Source: Anaspis maculata (Eukaryota; Arthropoda; Insecta; Coleoptera; Scraptiidae). From it: a stretch of 64,000 nt of DNA. This document shows, piece after piece, positions 43,490 to 54,383 of the stretch (the stretch's first letter is position 1; each line of letters opens with the position of its first letter). Location: assembly GCA_949128115.1 (NCBI GenBank), contig OX421967.1:61392855-61456854 (forward strand), given 5' to 3'. The position numbers were made by a program, and so were the translations under genes. The notes under the pieces are model-generated. The model saw only the letters and a list, made by a program, of their open reading frames with translations, searched no databases and had not been told where the DNA came from.

Positions 43490-46400
43490 ACAGAATAAAT
43501 TGTTAAAGCTTGTTTTACGCGAGTAGGTACAATTACCCAGCTCTACCTCGGCCAGCAGTAGCTCTTTCCTCGAATCACCCTTCAGGCTGCTAAGGCTTGC
43601 TTCACACGAAAAATCACAATGTGAAATAAGGCTTGGTTTACACGAACAAATTCGCTGCTATTAAAAAAGGCGCTGCATTAGCCAATTCTTGTTTCGAAAC
43701 GGTCTTTTCCAAATGCTGAAGCTCGGTCTATAAAACTGCGAGTTTTTTATTGAAGCGTCGCTTGCGGAAATCAAATTTTACAGTCACTCTGTAGAATACT
43801 AAAGCTCGACTTACGATGAGGTACCTCCAAATCCTGCACTAGTTTATCATATCTACTAATAATCTCTCCGAATCACCCTATAGAATGTTGAAGCGCAATC
43901 GAGTTTTTCAAATATTCATCGTTCTGAAAAAAAATCACTGAAGCTTGGTTTACACGAGCAAATCTGTGTGCTCTACTTTAATGAGACGCTGCATCAGCAA
44001 GTCCCGTTCAAAATCGTCCTCTAGATTGTTAAAGCTTGTTTTACGCGAGTAGGTACAATTATTCAGCTCTACCTTGGCCAGCAGTAGTTCTCTCCTCAAA
44101 TCACCCTTCAGGCTGCTAAGGCTCGCTTCACACGAAAAATCACAATGTGAAATAAGGCTTGGTTTACACGAACAAATCCGCTGCTATTATAATCAGGCGC
44201 ATCAACCAATTCTTGTTTCGAAACGGTCGTTTCCAAATGGTAAAGCTCGGTCTATAAAACTGCGATTTTTTTACTGAAGCATCGCTTTCGGTAATCGAAA
44301 TTTACAATCACCCTGTAGATAACTAAAGCTCGACTTACGATGAGGTACCTCAAATTCCTGCACTAGTTTATCATACTAATTATTATTGCTCTAAATCACC
44401 CTTTAGAATGTTGAAGCTCGGTGTATACGAGGGCGAATTTTATGAATATGGAAATGTCATCAATAATTACCACGTGGAATAAAGCTCGGTTTACACGAGC
44501 GCAATCGAGTTTCTCAAATATTCATCGCTCTAAAGGAAAATACTGGAGCTTGGTTTACACGTGCAAATCTGTGTGCTTTACTTTAATGAGACGCTGCATT
44601 AGCAAGTCCCGTTCAAAATCGTCCTCTAGATTGTTAAAGCTTGTTTTACGCGAGTAGGTACAATTACCCAGCTCTACCTCGGCCAGCAGTAGCTCTTTCC
44701 TCGAATCACCCTTCAGGCTGCTAAGGCTCGCTTCACACAAAAAATCACAATGTGAAATAAGGCTTGGTTTACACGAACAAATCCGCTGCTATTATAATCA
44801 GGCGCTGCATTAGCCAATTCTTGTTTCGAAACGGTCTTTTCCAAATGCTGAAGCTCGGTCTATAAAACTGCGAGTTTTTTATTGAAGCGTCGCTTGCGGA
44901 AATCAAATTTTACAGTCACTCTGTAGAATACTAAAGCTCGACTTACGATGAGGTACCTCAAATTCCTGCACTAGTTTATCATACTAATTATTGCTCTAAA
45001 TCACCCTTTAGAATGTTGAAGCTCGATGTATACGAGGGCGAATTTTATGAATATGGAAATGTCATCAATAATTACCACGTGGAATAAAACTAGGTTTACA
45101 CGAGCGCAATCGAGTTTCTCAAATATTCATCGCTCTAAAGAAAAATACTGAAGCTCGATTTACACGTGCAAATCTGTGTGCTCTACTTTAATGAGACGCT
45201 GCATCAGCAAGTCCCTTTCAAAATCGTTCTCTAGATAGTTAAAGCTTGTTTTACGCGAGTAGGTACAATTATTCAGCTCTACCTTGGCCAGCAGTAGTTC
45301 TCTCCTCAAATCACCCTTCAGGCTGCTAAGGCTCGCTTCACACGAGAAATCACAATGTAAAATAAGGCTTGGTTTACACGAACAAATCCGCTGCTATTAT
45401 AATCAGGCGCTGCATTAGTCAGTTCTTGTTTCGAAACGGTTTTTCCCAGATGCTGAAGCTCGGTCTATAAAACTGCGAGTTTTTTATTGAAGCGTCGCTT
45501 TCCGGAATCAAATTTCACAGTCACTCTGTAGAATACTAAAGCTCGACTTACGATGAGGTCCTTCAAATTCCTGCACTAGTTTACCAACTAATTATTGCTC
45601 TAAATCACCCTTTAAAATGTTGAAGCTCGGTGTATACAAGGGCGAATTTTTTGAATATGGAAATGTCATCAATAATCACCACGAGGAATAAAGCTCGGTT
45701 TACACAAGCGCAATCGAGTTTTTCAAATATTCATCGCTCTAAAAAAAAAATACTGAAGCTTGGTTCACACGTGCAAATCTGTGTGATCTACTTCAATGAG
45801 ACGCTGCATCAGCAAGTCCCGTTCAAAATCGTCCTCTAGATTGTTAAAGCTTGTTTTACGCGAGTAGGTACAATTATTCAGCTCTACCTCGGCCAGCAGT
45901 AGTTTTTTCCCTCAAATCACCCTTTAGGCTGCTATGGCTCGCTTCACACGAGAAATCACAATGTGAAATAAGGCTTGGTTTACACGAACAAATCCGCTGC
46001 TATTATAATCAGGCGCTGCATTAGCCAATTCTTGTTTCGGAACGGTCTTTTCCAAATGCTAAAGCTCGGTCTATGAAAGTGCGATTTCTCTATTGAAGCG
46101 TCGCTTGCGGAAATCAAATTTTACAGTCACTCTGTAGAATACTAAAGCTCGACTCACGATGAGGTACCTCAAATTCCTGCACTTGTTTATCATACTAATT
46201 TTTGCTCTAAATCACCCTTTAGAATGTTGAAGCTCGGTGTATACGAGGGCGAATTTTATGAATATGGAAATGTCATCAATAATTACCACGTGGAATAAAG
46301 CTCGGTTTACACGAGCGCAATCGAGTTTCTCAAATATTCATCGCTCTAAAAAAAAATTACTGAAGCTTGGTTTACACGTGCAAATCTGTGTGCTCTACTT

Positions 46401-48950
46401 TAATGAGACGCTGCATCAGCAAGTCCCGTTCAAAATCGTCCTCTAGATTGTTAAAGCTTGTTTTACGCGAGTAGGTGTAATTACCCAGCTCTACCTCGGC
46501 CAGCAGTAGTTCTTTCCTCGAATCACCCTTCAGGCTGCTAAGGCTCGCTTCACACGAGAAATCACAATGTGAAATAAGGCTTGATTCACACGAACAAATC
46601 CGCTGCTATTATGATCAGGCGCTGCATTAGCCAATTATTGTTTCGAAACGGTCTTTTCGAAATGCTGAAGCTCGGTTTCTGGAACTTCGATTTTTTTACC
46701 GAAGCGTCGCTTTCCGGAATCAAATATCACAGTCACTCTGTAGAATACTAAAGCTCGACTTACGATGAGGTCCTTCAAATTCCTGCACTAGTTTATCAAC
46801 TAATTTTTGCTCTAAATCACCCTTTAGAATGTTGAAGCTCGGTGTATACGAGGGCGAATTTTTTGAATATGGAAATGTCATCAATAATTACCACGTGGAA
46901 TAAAACTAGGTTTACACGAGCGCAATCGAGTTTCTCAAATATTCATCGCTCTAAAGAAAAATACTGAAGCTCGATTTACACGTGCAAATCTGTGTGCTCT
47001 ACTTTAATGAGACGCTGCATCAGCAAGTCCCTTTCAAAATCGTTCTCTAGATTGTTAAAGCTTGTTTTACGCGAGTAGGTACAATTATTCAGCTCTACCT
47101 TGGCCAGCTGTAGTTCTCTCCTCAAATCACCCTTCAGGCTGCTAAGGCTCGCTTCACACGAGAAATCACAATGTAAAATAAGGCTTGGTTTACACAAACA
47201 AATCCGCTGCTATTATAATCAGGCGCTGCATTAGCCAGTTCTTGTTTCGAAACGGTTTTTCCCAGATGCTGAAGCTCGGTCTATAAAACTGCGATTTTTT
47301 TATTGAAGCGTCGCTTGCGGAAATCAAATTTTACAGTCACTCTGTAGAATACTAAAGCTCGACTTACGATGAGGTAAACCTCAAATTCCTGCACTAGTTT
47401 ATCATACTAATTTTTGCTCTCAATCACCCTTTAGAATGTTTAAGCTCGGTGTATACAAGAGCGAATTTTTTGAATATGGAAATGTCATCAATAATCACCA
47501 CGTGGAATAAAGCTCGGTTCACGCCAGCGCAATCGAGTTTTTCAAATATTCATCGCTCCACAAAAAAAATTTGGTTTACACGTGCAAATCTGTGTGCTCT
47601 ACTTTAATGAGACACTACATCAGCAAGTCCGGTTCAAAATCGTCCTCTAGATTGTTAAAGCTTGTTTTACGCGAGTAGGTACAATTATTCAGCTCTACCT
47701 CGGCCAGCAGTAGTTCTTTCCTCAAATCATCCTTTAGGCAGCTAAGGCTTGCTTCACACGAGAAATCACAATGTAAAATAAGGCTTGGTTTACACGAACA
47801 AATCCGCTGCTATTATAATCAGGCGCTGCATTAGCCAGTTCTTGTTTCGAAACGGTTTTTTCCAGATGCTGAAGCTCGCTCTAAAAAACTGCGATTTTTT
47901 TATTGAAGCGTCGCTTGCGGAAATCAAATTTTACAGTCACTCTGTAGAATACTAAAGCTCGACTTACGATGAGGTACCTCAGATTCCTGCACTAGTTTAT
48001 CATACTAATTATTGCTCTAAATCCCCCTTTAGAATGTTAAAGCTCGGTGTATACGAGAGCGAATTTTTTGAATAAGGAAATGTCATCAATAATTACCACG
48101 TGGAATAGAGCTCGGTTTACACAAGCGCAATCGAGTTTTTCAAATATTCATCGCTCTGAAAAAAAATACTAAAGCTTGGTTTACACGTGCAAATCTGTGT
48201 GCTCTACTTCAATGACACGCTGCATCAGCAAGTCCCGTTCAAAATCGTCCTCTAGATTGTTAAAGCTTGTTTCACGCGAGTAGGTACAATTATTCAGCTC
48301 TACCTCGGCCGGCAGTAGTTTTTTCCTCAAATCACCCTTCAGGCTGCTAAGGCTCGCTTCACACGAGAAATCACACTGTTAAATAATAAGGCTTGGTTTA
48401 CACGAACAAAGCGGCTGCTAATAATCAAGCGCTGCATTAGCCAATTATTGTTTCGAAACGGTCTTTTCCAAATGCCAAAGCTCGGTTTCTAAAACTTTTT
48501 TTATTGAAGCGTCGCTCCCGGAAATCAAATTTTAAAATCACCTTGTAGAATAATAAAGCTCGACCTACGATGAGGTACCTCAAAGTCATGCACTAACTCA
48601 TCATACTGATTATCTCTTTGAATCACCCTTCAGAATGTTAAAGCTCGGTGTATGCGAGCGCGAATTTTTTCAATATTGAAACGTCAATCATAATTACTTA
48701 TCATTACGTGAGATAAAGCTAGGCTCACACGAGCGCAATCAAGTCTTCCAAATATTCATCGCTCTAAAAAAAATTATTGAAGCTTGAGTACACGTGCAAA
48801 TCTGTGTGTTACTCTAATGAGACGCTGCATCGGCAATAAGTCCCGTCCAAAATCGCCCTCTAGATTCTTGAAGCTTGTTTCACGCGAGTAGGTATCATCG
48901 CTCTAAATCACCCTCTAGAATCTTAAAGCTTGCTGTATACGAGCGCGAAT
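43490..48950 (+). repeat. 605-bp tandem array built from about 75-bp AAGCTCGG...CACGAG subunits
   Basis: Nine to ten copies of a unit of about 605 bp (the first is about 526). The anchor AAAGCTTGTTTTACGCGAGT occurs at 43,505, 44,031, 44,636, 45,241, 45,846, 46,453, 47,057, 47,657 and, with one change, 48,262. Inside each unit, about eight diverged subunits each carry a version of AAAGCTCGGTTTACACGAGC, which is a spaced palindrome (GCTCG, 7 bases, CGAGC). The array decays towards its right end. The same family resumes at 61,966-62,034 and 62,996-64,000. No gene is encoded; the 60-80-codon ORFs are repeat by-products. Confidence 0.93.
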
Positions 48951-49019
48951 TTTTCGAATATGGAAATGTCATTGATAAAAGATGCGTGTGTGTCCAAGCT
49001 GAAGAAACTAGACGTCCGG

Positions 49020-49266
49020 TGTGAATAAACAGCTGGCGCCCTCCTTTATTCGTCTCTTCACTTTGCGATTCTACTGCAATCATTGCTTGTATTTTGTTGT
49101 CTTTCTGTATAGTGCGCTTTAATCGATAGGCTTCAATATTGTCATGGTTCAGAGCTCTGTTCATCAACATTTTTCGTTGAACAATGTTATAGTTGACAAA
49201 AAAATTGTAAATATCCCAAAAAACGAGATCGAATTTTTTCCGATTCATTATCTCGTTTATTACCAT
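49020..49266 (-). other. Short unassigned ORF segment between the 605-bp array and the host gene
   Basis: From an ATG at 49,266 the minus strand reads about 80 non-repetitive residues (INEIMNRKKFDLVFWDIYNF, later LKRTIQKDNKIQAMIAVESQ) before running into the satellite-like repeat. I recognise no family and it may be chance. It lies just downstream of the poly(A) signal of the 49,457 gene, on the same strand. Confidence 0.25.
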
Positions 49267-49315
49267 ACTGCGATGGAAGGTAAAAACAATAACACTAAGT
49301 AAACGAAACAACAAC

Positions 49316-49322
49316 GTTTATT
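49316..49322 (-). promoter_or_regulatory. Poly(A) signal of the minus-strand gene
   Basis: CAATAAA on the minus strand (TTTATTG on the plus strand), about 135 bp after the stop codon, a normal distance for an insect 3' UTR. Confidence 0.55.
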
Positions 49323-49456
49323 GTACATAGTAAAATAGAAAAAGTCACCCGTTCGCTTTCAAACTACTTATACAAAAAAAAATTCGAATCAATATCAATA
49401 AAATATACAAATAATAAATAACACTTGAGCTGGAGTAGTCATGCTTGCAGCATATT

Positions 49457-50032
49457 CTATTTATGTTTCTTAACCTCAATTTTTCTAGTCCTACTACTCC
49501 TGCTGCTATCCCTACTGCTGTAGTAAAACCATGCAGTTTTACAGTGTATATAATTGATGTAGAACCAGCAAGCGATCAGGAAAATCAACCCAGCGGGAAC
49601 TACGGTCAGCGACAGTAAATATGCGCAGATCACCACTTCCAAAGCCATTACGATCCCGGCGAAATACACCCCGATTTTCAACAGCGTATTCGTTTCTATA
49701 CTTTGCATATATTCAGCCAGCAGCTGCAAAGAGTTGCTTGTTAACGATTTGAATTCGAATTGGTACAGCCTGTAGATGGCCGTGTACAGGAGGGATCTGA
49801 AGAAAACGATGAGCTTTTGCGTGGTGTTCTGGAGGCTCTTCTGCGAAGACTTCAGCCACATCAGCAGCGCCGGGAAGATGTAGTAGTGCTGGTTGCAGAT
49901 GTACGAGTTGATCCTCCGGATCTTCTCCAGGGACGAAGTCCTGACCAGCCGTTTCGAATCACATTCTTTCAGCTTCGGATGGTGTACGGTCCTGAAGCTG
50001 ATGGTCTCGGTGCTGGATATCGTACTCGACAT
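49457..50032 (-). CDS. Predicted ER membrane protein with a hydrophobic hairpin (unknown family)
   Basis: The ATG at 50,032 is chosen because a splice acceptor (TTCTGTTACAG, ending at 50,046) lies 13 bases before it, giving 191 residues. The N-terminal 40 residues are polar and Ser/Thr-rich. Residues 41-110 are probably helical with aromatic residues (YICNQHYYIFPALLMWL). Residues 117-162 form a long hydrophobic segment split by Pro146, best read as two membrane passes or a re-entrant hairpin. The tail is basic and Ser-rich and ends KKHK, which fits the KKXX ER-retrieval rule. Hairpin proteins of the ER and lipid-droplet assembly factors look broadly like this, but no family is recognised. It is the most credible host gene here, lying between repeats on both sides. 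Confidence 0.7.
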   Translation of the reverse strand: MSSTISSTETISFRTVHHPKLKECDSKRLVRTSSLEKIRRINSYICNQHYYIFPALLMWLKSSQKSLQNTTQKLIVFFRSLLYTAIYRLYQFEFKSLTSNSLQLLAEYMQSIETNTLLKIGVYFAGIVMALEVVICAYLLSLTVVPAGLIFLIACWFYINYIHCKTAWFYYSSRDSSRSSRTRKIEVKKHK

Positions 50033-50046
50033 GTTGTTTCGTGTTC

Positions 50047-50988
50047 TGTAACAGAATGAATTGTTTGAAATACACATCTTAGGTGCGATTCGATAACCTG
50101 CTGGTTTATCAAATTTTCGGCCAAGATAACCTTGCTTGGTCCTTGATCATTCAAATCCTGCATGCTAATATTCTCTGATGCAATTCAAGGCTTAGGTACA
50201 TTTAATCGAATATTTACTTTGAGATAAGCCGCGAAGTCGTTACACCTGATAGTGGTGAGAATTTAGCAACGACGTGTTTATATATTTCCAAATGCCGCGC
50301 AAGTTGGATTCAATAAAAAATAATAATAATATTTCTGAAGAAGCTCGAAAGACTTTGGATTCTGTACCAAGAAAAAGTTGTTTAGTATTTCGGTTTCATT
50401 AAATTAATTGCTTGATAGATAATTTATCACGGATCCGTCTGGTGTGTGTCGAAAAGAGTTGAATTATCCCAATGATTAATTATCGTGAATCACAATGACG
50501 TAATTTAAAACGATATGGGGAAATTTTGAGAATTTTCAGAAACGCCGCCCATTTTCGGTGTGGGTAATTTTTCAAAATATCGGTAGGTGGCTGCGCAGCT
50601 TAGAAACAGTTGCAGGTAGCCTAGGTGATGGCTGCGTTACATTCGGTTGCCGTGATACGGGCTTTGAAACAACAAAATTAATTATAGGTAGCCTAGGTGA
50701 TGGCTACTTGATACTCGGTTGTTTCAGTTTAAGCCCTACCTGCCCTAGCCTTCTACATTAAATTTTTTTGAATGAATAACGCTTGAACAAATTTAAAAAA
50801 AAATTGTTACTAAAGAATTGAGCTTGTTTTTGTTAAATTGAAATATTTTTGTAAAATTGGAAATCAAAATTGTTAAGCATCAAATGGAATTGATATCAAT
50901 TGGAATTGTTGTTGGAAAATTGTTATTAAAAATTGAATTTTAATCAAAAAATTGAAATTATCACTAGAAAGTTGAGAGAAAAACTTAC
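50047..50988 (-). other. Predicted intron of the minus-strand gene
   Basis: On the minus strand the donor GTAAGT starts at 50,988 and the acceptor TTACAG ends at 50,046, giving an intron of about 942 bp. It is AT-rich (runs of AAATTG near 50,770-50,960) and holds a small direct repeat, GGTAGCCTAGGTGATGGCT, at about 50,612 and 50,686. No ORF of note. Confidence 0.5.
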
Positions 50989-51165
50989 GTTTAAGTGTAT
51001 CACAAATTAGCTGGAAAAAACCAAAATTTTCGGCCCACAAAGTCTTTTTTCCTCTCCTTCAACTGGTGCACTTTTTGTAGGATGCGTTGAACTGAAAACT
51101 TGAACCGTTTCCCATAGCAGGAGCAGAAGAACCGAACCGAACGAGCCGCAAGCCAACAACTAAAT
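50989..51165 (-). other. Predicted non-coding first exon of the minus-strand gene
   Basis: The segment between the putative TATA box and the GTAAGT donor would be a 5' UTR exon. The start of transcription is only estimated from the TATA position. A 60-codon ORF inside it ends before the donor and is not joined to the main frame. Confidence 0.45.
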
Positions 51166-51188
51166 GCCCGCTCTTTGAACAACCGGGT

Positions 51189-51197
51189 TTAATATAG
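51189..51197 (-). promoter_or_regulatory. TATA-like box of the minus-strand gene
   Basis: TATATTAAA on the minus strand, followed about 30 bases downstream by the presumed start of exon 1. A GAGAGAGAGAG stretch (51,258-51,270) lies upstream, resembling GAGA-factor sites of insect promoters. Confidence 0.4.
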
Positions 51198-54100
51198 ACG
51201 GCCCCGCTTGTTTTCGTTCCGTCTCTCTTTATTTCGTTTCGCTGAGAAAAGACGGAGAGAGAGAGAGGAGACGCGCTGTGCCCGGACGACAGATTGGATA
51301 ATGAACCCTCTTCGTGTTCGACGAGTGGCCAGAAGTTTCCTATCTGCTAAAGATCCATTTGGATGTTACGCCTCCTAATTATTAAGTGGTATATTTTGAA
51401 AAATAACTTATTACCAAATGATGGGGCGTACGCATAGACAGCGTACGTGATAGGAAACACAGAGTTTTAGAAAGGTTTCTTAACGGCCGTGTAAGCGATA
51501 AGGTTTGACCCTAATATAAGGTATTAACTAGTACTTATTTTATTATTACGCGTATTATGTACCTATGGTATTACTGTATTAAAATCTCAGGTGTTGACAG
51601 GTGCTGTGTCTGAAAGAATAACGTGGCTAACCAGAAAGGTGCCAAAGCAATAATTTTCTAGCCAATCGCGCAAAGTGTGATGGATTGCAGTAATTATTCG
51701 CATATTAACATTTAAAATGCATTAAACGGCTGCAGAAGTAATTTGGTCAAGTACAAAGCTTTTTTGAATACTTCTTGTTGTTTTCGAAAGGAAAACCTAA
51801 GGAAATCAATCTACTGGATTTTAGTGTTTGTTTTTTTATTGCAAGAGCGAGTGCAAGAGTTACTGAACTCACTGAACCAGAAAAAGGGCAAATTTAAAGG
51901 ACTGGATACATTGCCCCAGTCCCTAGTGATTCGGCCCTATTGTGGTATTCCCCCTTTCTTTTGTTGGTACGTTGGTACCTGAAGTAGGTACGGTCGTTGA
52001 CGTTCGTACCGGGCAGGCAGGCAGACAGAGAAGAGAATCAGCTGTGGTGAGAAACACGTGATTTTTCAGTGCAACTGTGCGTCGGTTTCTCCTAATTTAA
52101 GGTCGGTCTTTCTTTGATTATTGTATCGCAATCTTGGCTCCCACATACTCACCAAATCATGCATTTCGATACCTATTTTGTCCGCAAAATTATTGTACAT
52201 AACAAAGCTCTTTGTTCTCTTTGTTCTTTGTTCGGGCTTGCATAACCCGCAGTTTTTCCCCTTTGAAATCAAGATGCTTTGCGCTGCTTTGAATTTTGTG
52301 TAATTCATCTATTCCCAAATGACCTCAATGTTGATGGCAAAGGCCGTAAGCTAGTGGGTATGCCTTTTTGCGCACTCATGACGCTGTCCCGAAACAACAT
52401 TTTGTTGTTCGTGCTTATTTCGAGGTTTCATTATTGTCTCTTTTCCACAAGTTACGTCACAACCAGTAAGACGACAAAAAGAATCTCTGCTACGCCAAAA
52501 TCAGCCGATAAGTAGAGAACAGTACTTTTGATGATTCATTCACATCTCATTGTTCATTGTCGGGTTATACCTGAAAGTAAACGGAGGAAAGAAGACTTTC
52601 ACGCTTTTCCGTGTCCTGGGGGGGAGGTTCACCTGCTTGTATGAATCTGCCTTGTTGAGTCTACTAACCGTTCCTTATTTAGGGGTGGGGGGGGGGGGGA
52701 ATTATGTAATCTCTTTTGCAAAATGTTTAACGTGATCCTTTGCTGTTCCTACTTATGATGCAATCCTGTAGAGAATGCCATTCTGTGAATACTGTTATTT
52801 CAAAGAAATCCTGTCATAATCATTTGCCTAGTGTAACGAAGCGTTTGTGGAATGTTGTCTTTTGGGAATCGCCACATCAGTTTCCCATCCAGACTCGGGT
52901 TTGCTTCTTTTTACTGCCCTGACTCGACGGGCATATTTATTTATAAACATATTCGGTAGTATCACGGAGCCTCCTCATCATGGATGCGTACGTTGAATGG
53001 TGGGACCCGAATGGAGTATGGAAGCAGTGTAAATGTCCAGTGGTTGCAATTCTCGTTTCTCGATAATACCGACAGTGTCCATCCACAAGCTCAGCTGTAA
53101 ATGTCACTTATCTTGCATTTAGACGAAAACAAGTGTTTACCTTCGGAAACGAATGTAGACACTCTCAATTTTGAAGGAGTGCTTCCACTTCTTTTGCTGT
53201 ACCCGCTCTGTTCAGTATGATGGGAGGACTGTTCGGCCCTCTCACCGGCAGGCACCTGAGTGGGTTGATCCCACGTGTGGGCCTCATCAAAGACAGGCTT
53301 CATGAGAATTCCTTGTCCATCCCCTCAGGATATCACTGAAATACATCTGACTCCAAATATACCTCTTCGATTCACGTTGGGGTTTCAATTCCAACCAAGT
53401 CGGCGACGAAGAGAGGGCCACAGGTTGGCTCGAGTCGTCGCACCTTTGCCTGTACTGTTTACTAATTCTTCTTCTGTTTTGTGTGTATGTATGTATCTGT
53501 GGGGTTTGTAATGAGTAACTTCTGGGGAATTTCAGGCGAATGCGTTATAGATACTTTTTCCTTCCAACTGCTCACAAAAAGTATGACCAACTTCAACTTC
53601 TCTACTTATTTATTTCTCACCTGTTTTCTTGTCTATTTATCTACCCATTTATCTCTTGTTTGTTTCTTGTTCATTCACCTGCACCATCACTAATCATTTG
53701 TTTCTTGCTGATTTATCTACTTGTTCAATCTATCAATTTGACTTCTTTTGTTTGTAAAGTGTAAAATTATTTGCTGAGCGTGAAGTTTTCTCCTAATAGT
53801 CCAGGAATTTGAGGTTTTGACCCGGAAGTAATTAACGTAAATCTGAAAATTTGCAGGATTGTAGTTTTGGTCTAGGAGAGCACGTACAAAAAAGTCCCCT
53901 GCTCTGCCTCGTCGGCTTCCTTGTTTTTTCGGTGCAAAAAGGGACTAAGTCACGAAAATTGGTGATCTGTTTATAGACTGCAGTAAAATGGTTGTTGTTG
54001 GTCCGATTGTATCGAAATGATCAAAAAATGTTCAGAAAAGCATATCCATTAGTATTTGAGATGTTCCAATGCTTATTATGTACATAATTTGCCGTCCTAG

Positions 54101-54383
54101 TGCTGTCAAAATTCAAAAAATTAGATTTTTTCCGAAATTACGCCTCGGCGGCTATGGGCTACGTGCAAGACATGCAGCGCCACCGCAAAATGTGGAACAA
54201 GTGTGGCGATTTCACGTGTGCTGTCATTCTGTCAACCAAAATCAAACTGTCGACCATTTTGCAGTTGCCTGCGCTGAAGTGTCATCACTAGAAAGTGTCA
54301 TACGTCGCAAAAAGTTTTTTTTGTGTTTTGAAGTGTTTCAAAGGATAAAAATCAATCAGCATTGAAACAGGGTTCCAGACTCT
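51198..54383. other. Unique sequence without a recognised gene
   Basis: About 3.2 kb outside all tandem arrays. It contains short ORFs on both strands, none with a recognisable domain. Small points: a G-run at 52,687-52,699; a tiny ORF from 52,980 (28 codons, starting MDAYVEWWDPNGVW); a minus-strand stretch near 53,190-53,303 with fairly even codon use (KPVFDEAHTWDQPTQVPAG); and a GC-richer segment near 54,150-54,240. Any of these could be an exon, but none can be claimed. Confidence 0.5.

Noticed and set aside
43490..48950. CRISPR-like look of a short spaced palindrome repeated with varying intervals
   Set aside because: The subunits themselves are related along their whole length, the larger 605-bp period dominates, no cas genes exist, and the context is eukaryotic.
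49760..50059. Plus-strand ORF of 99 codons opposite the host gene
   Set aside because: It is antisense to a frame with splice, membrane and tail signals. Its Arg/Gln/Val-rich content reflects the codon bias of the real gene.
51743..54365. Several 60-100-codon ORFs in the unique region right of the host gene
   Set aside because: No domain, no consistent splice or promoter signals, and skewed composition typical of AT-rich non-coding DNA. They are left as unassigned.
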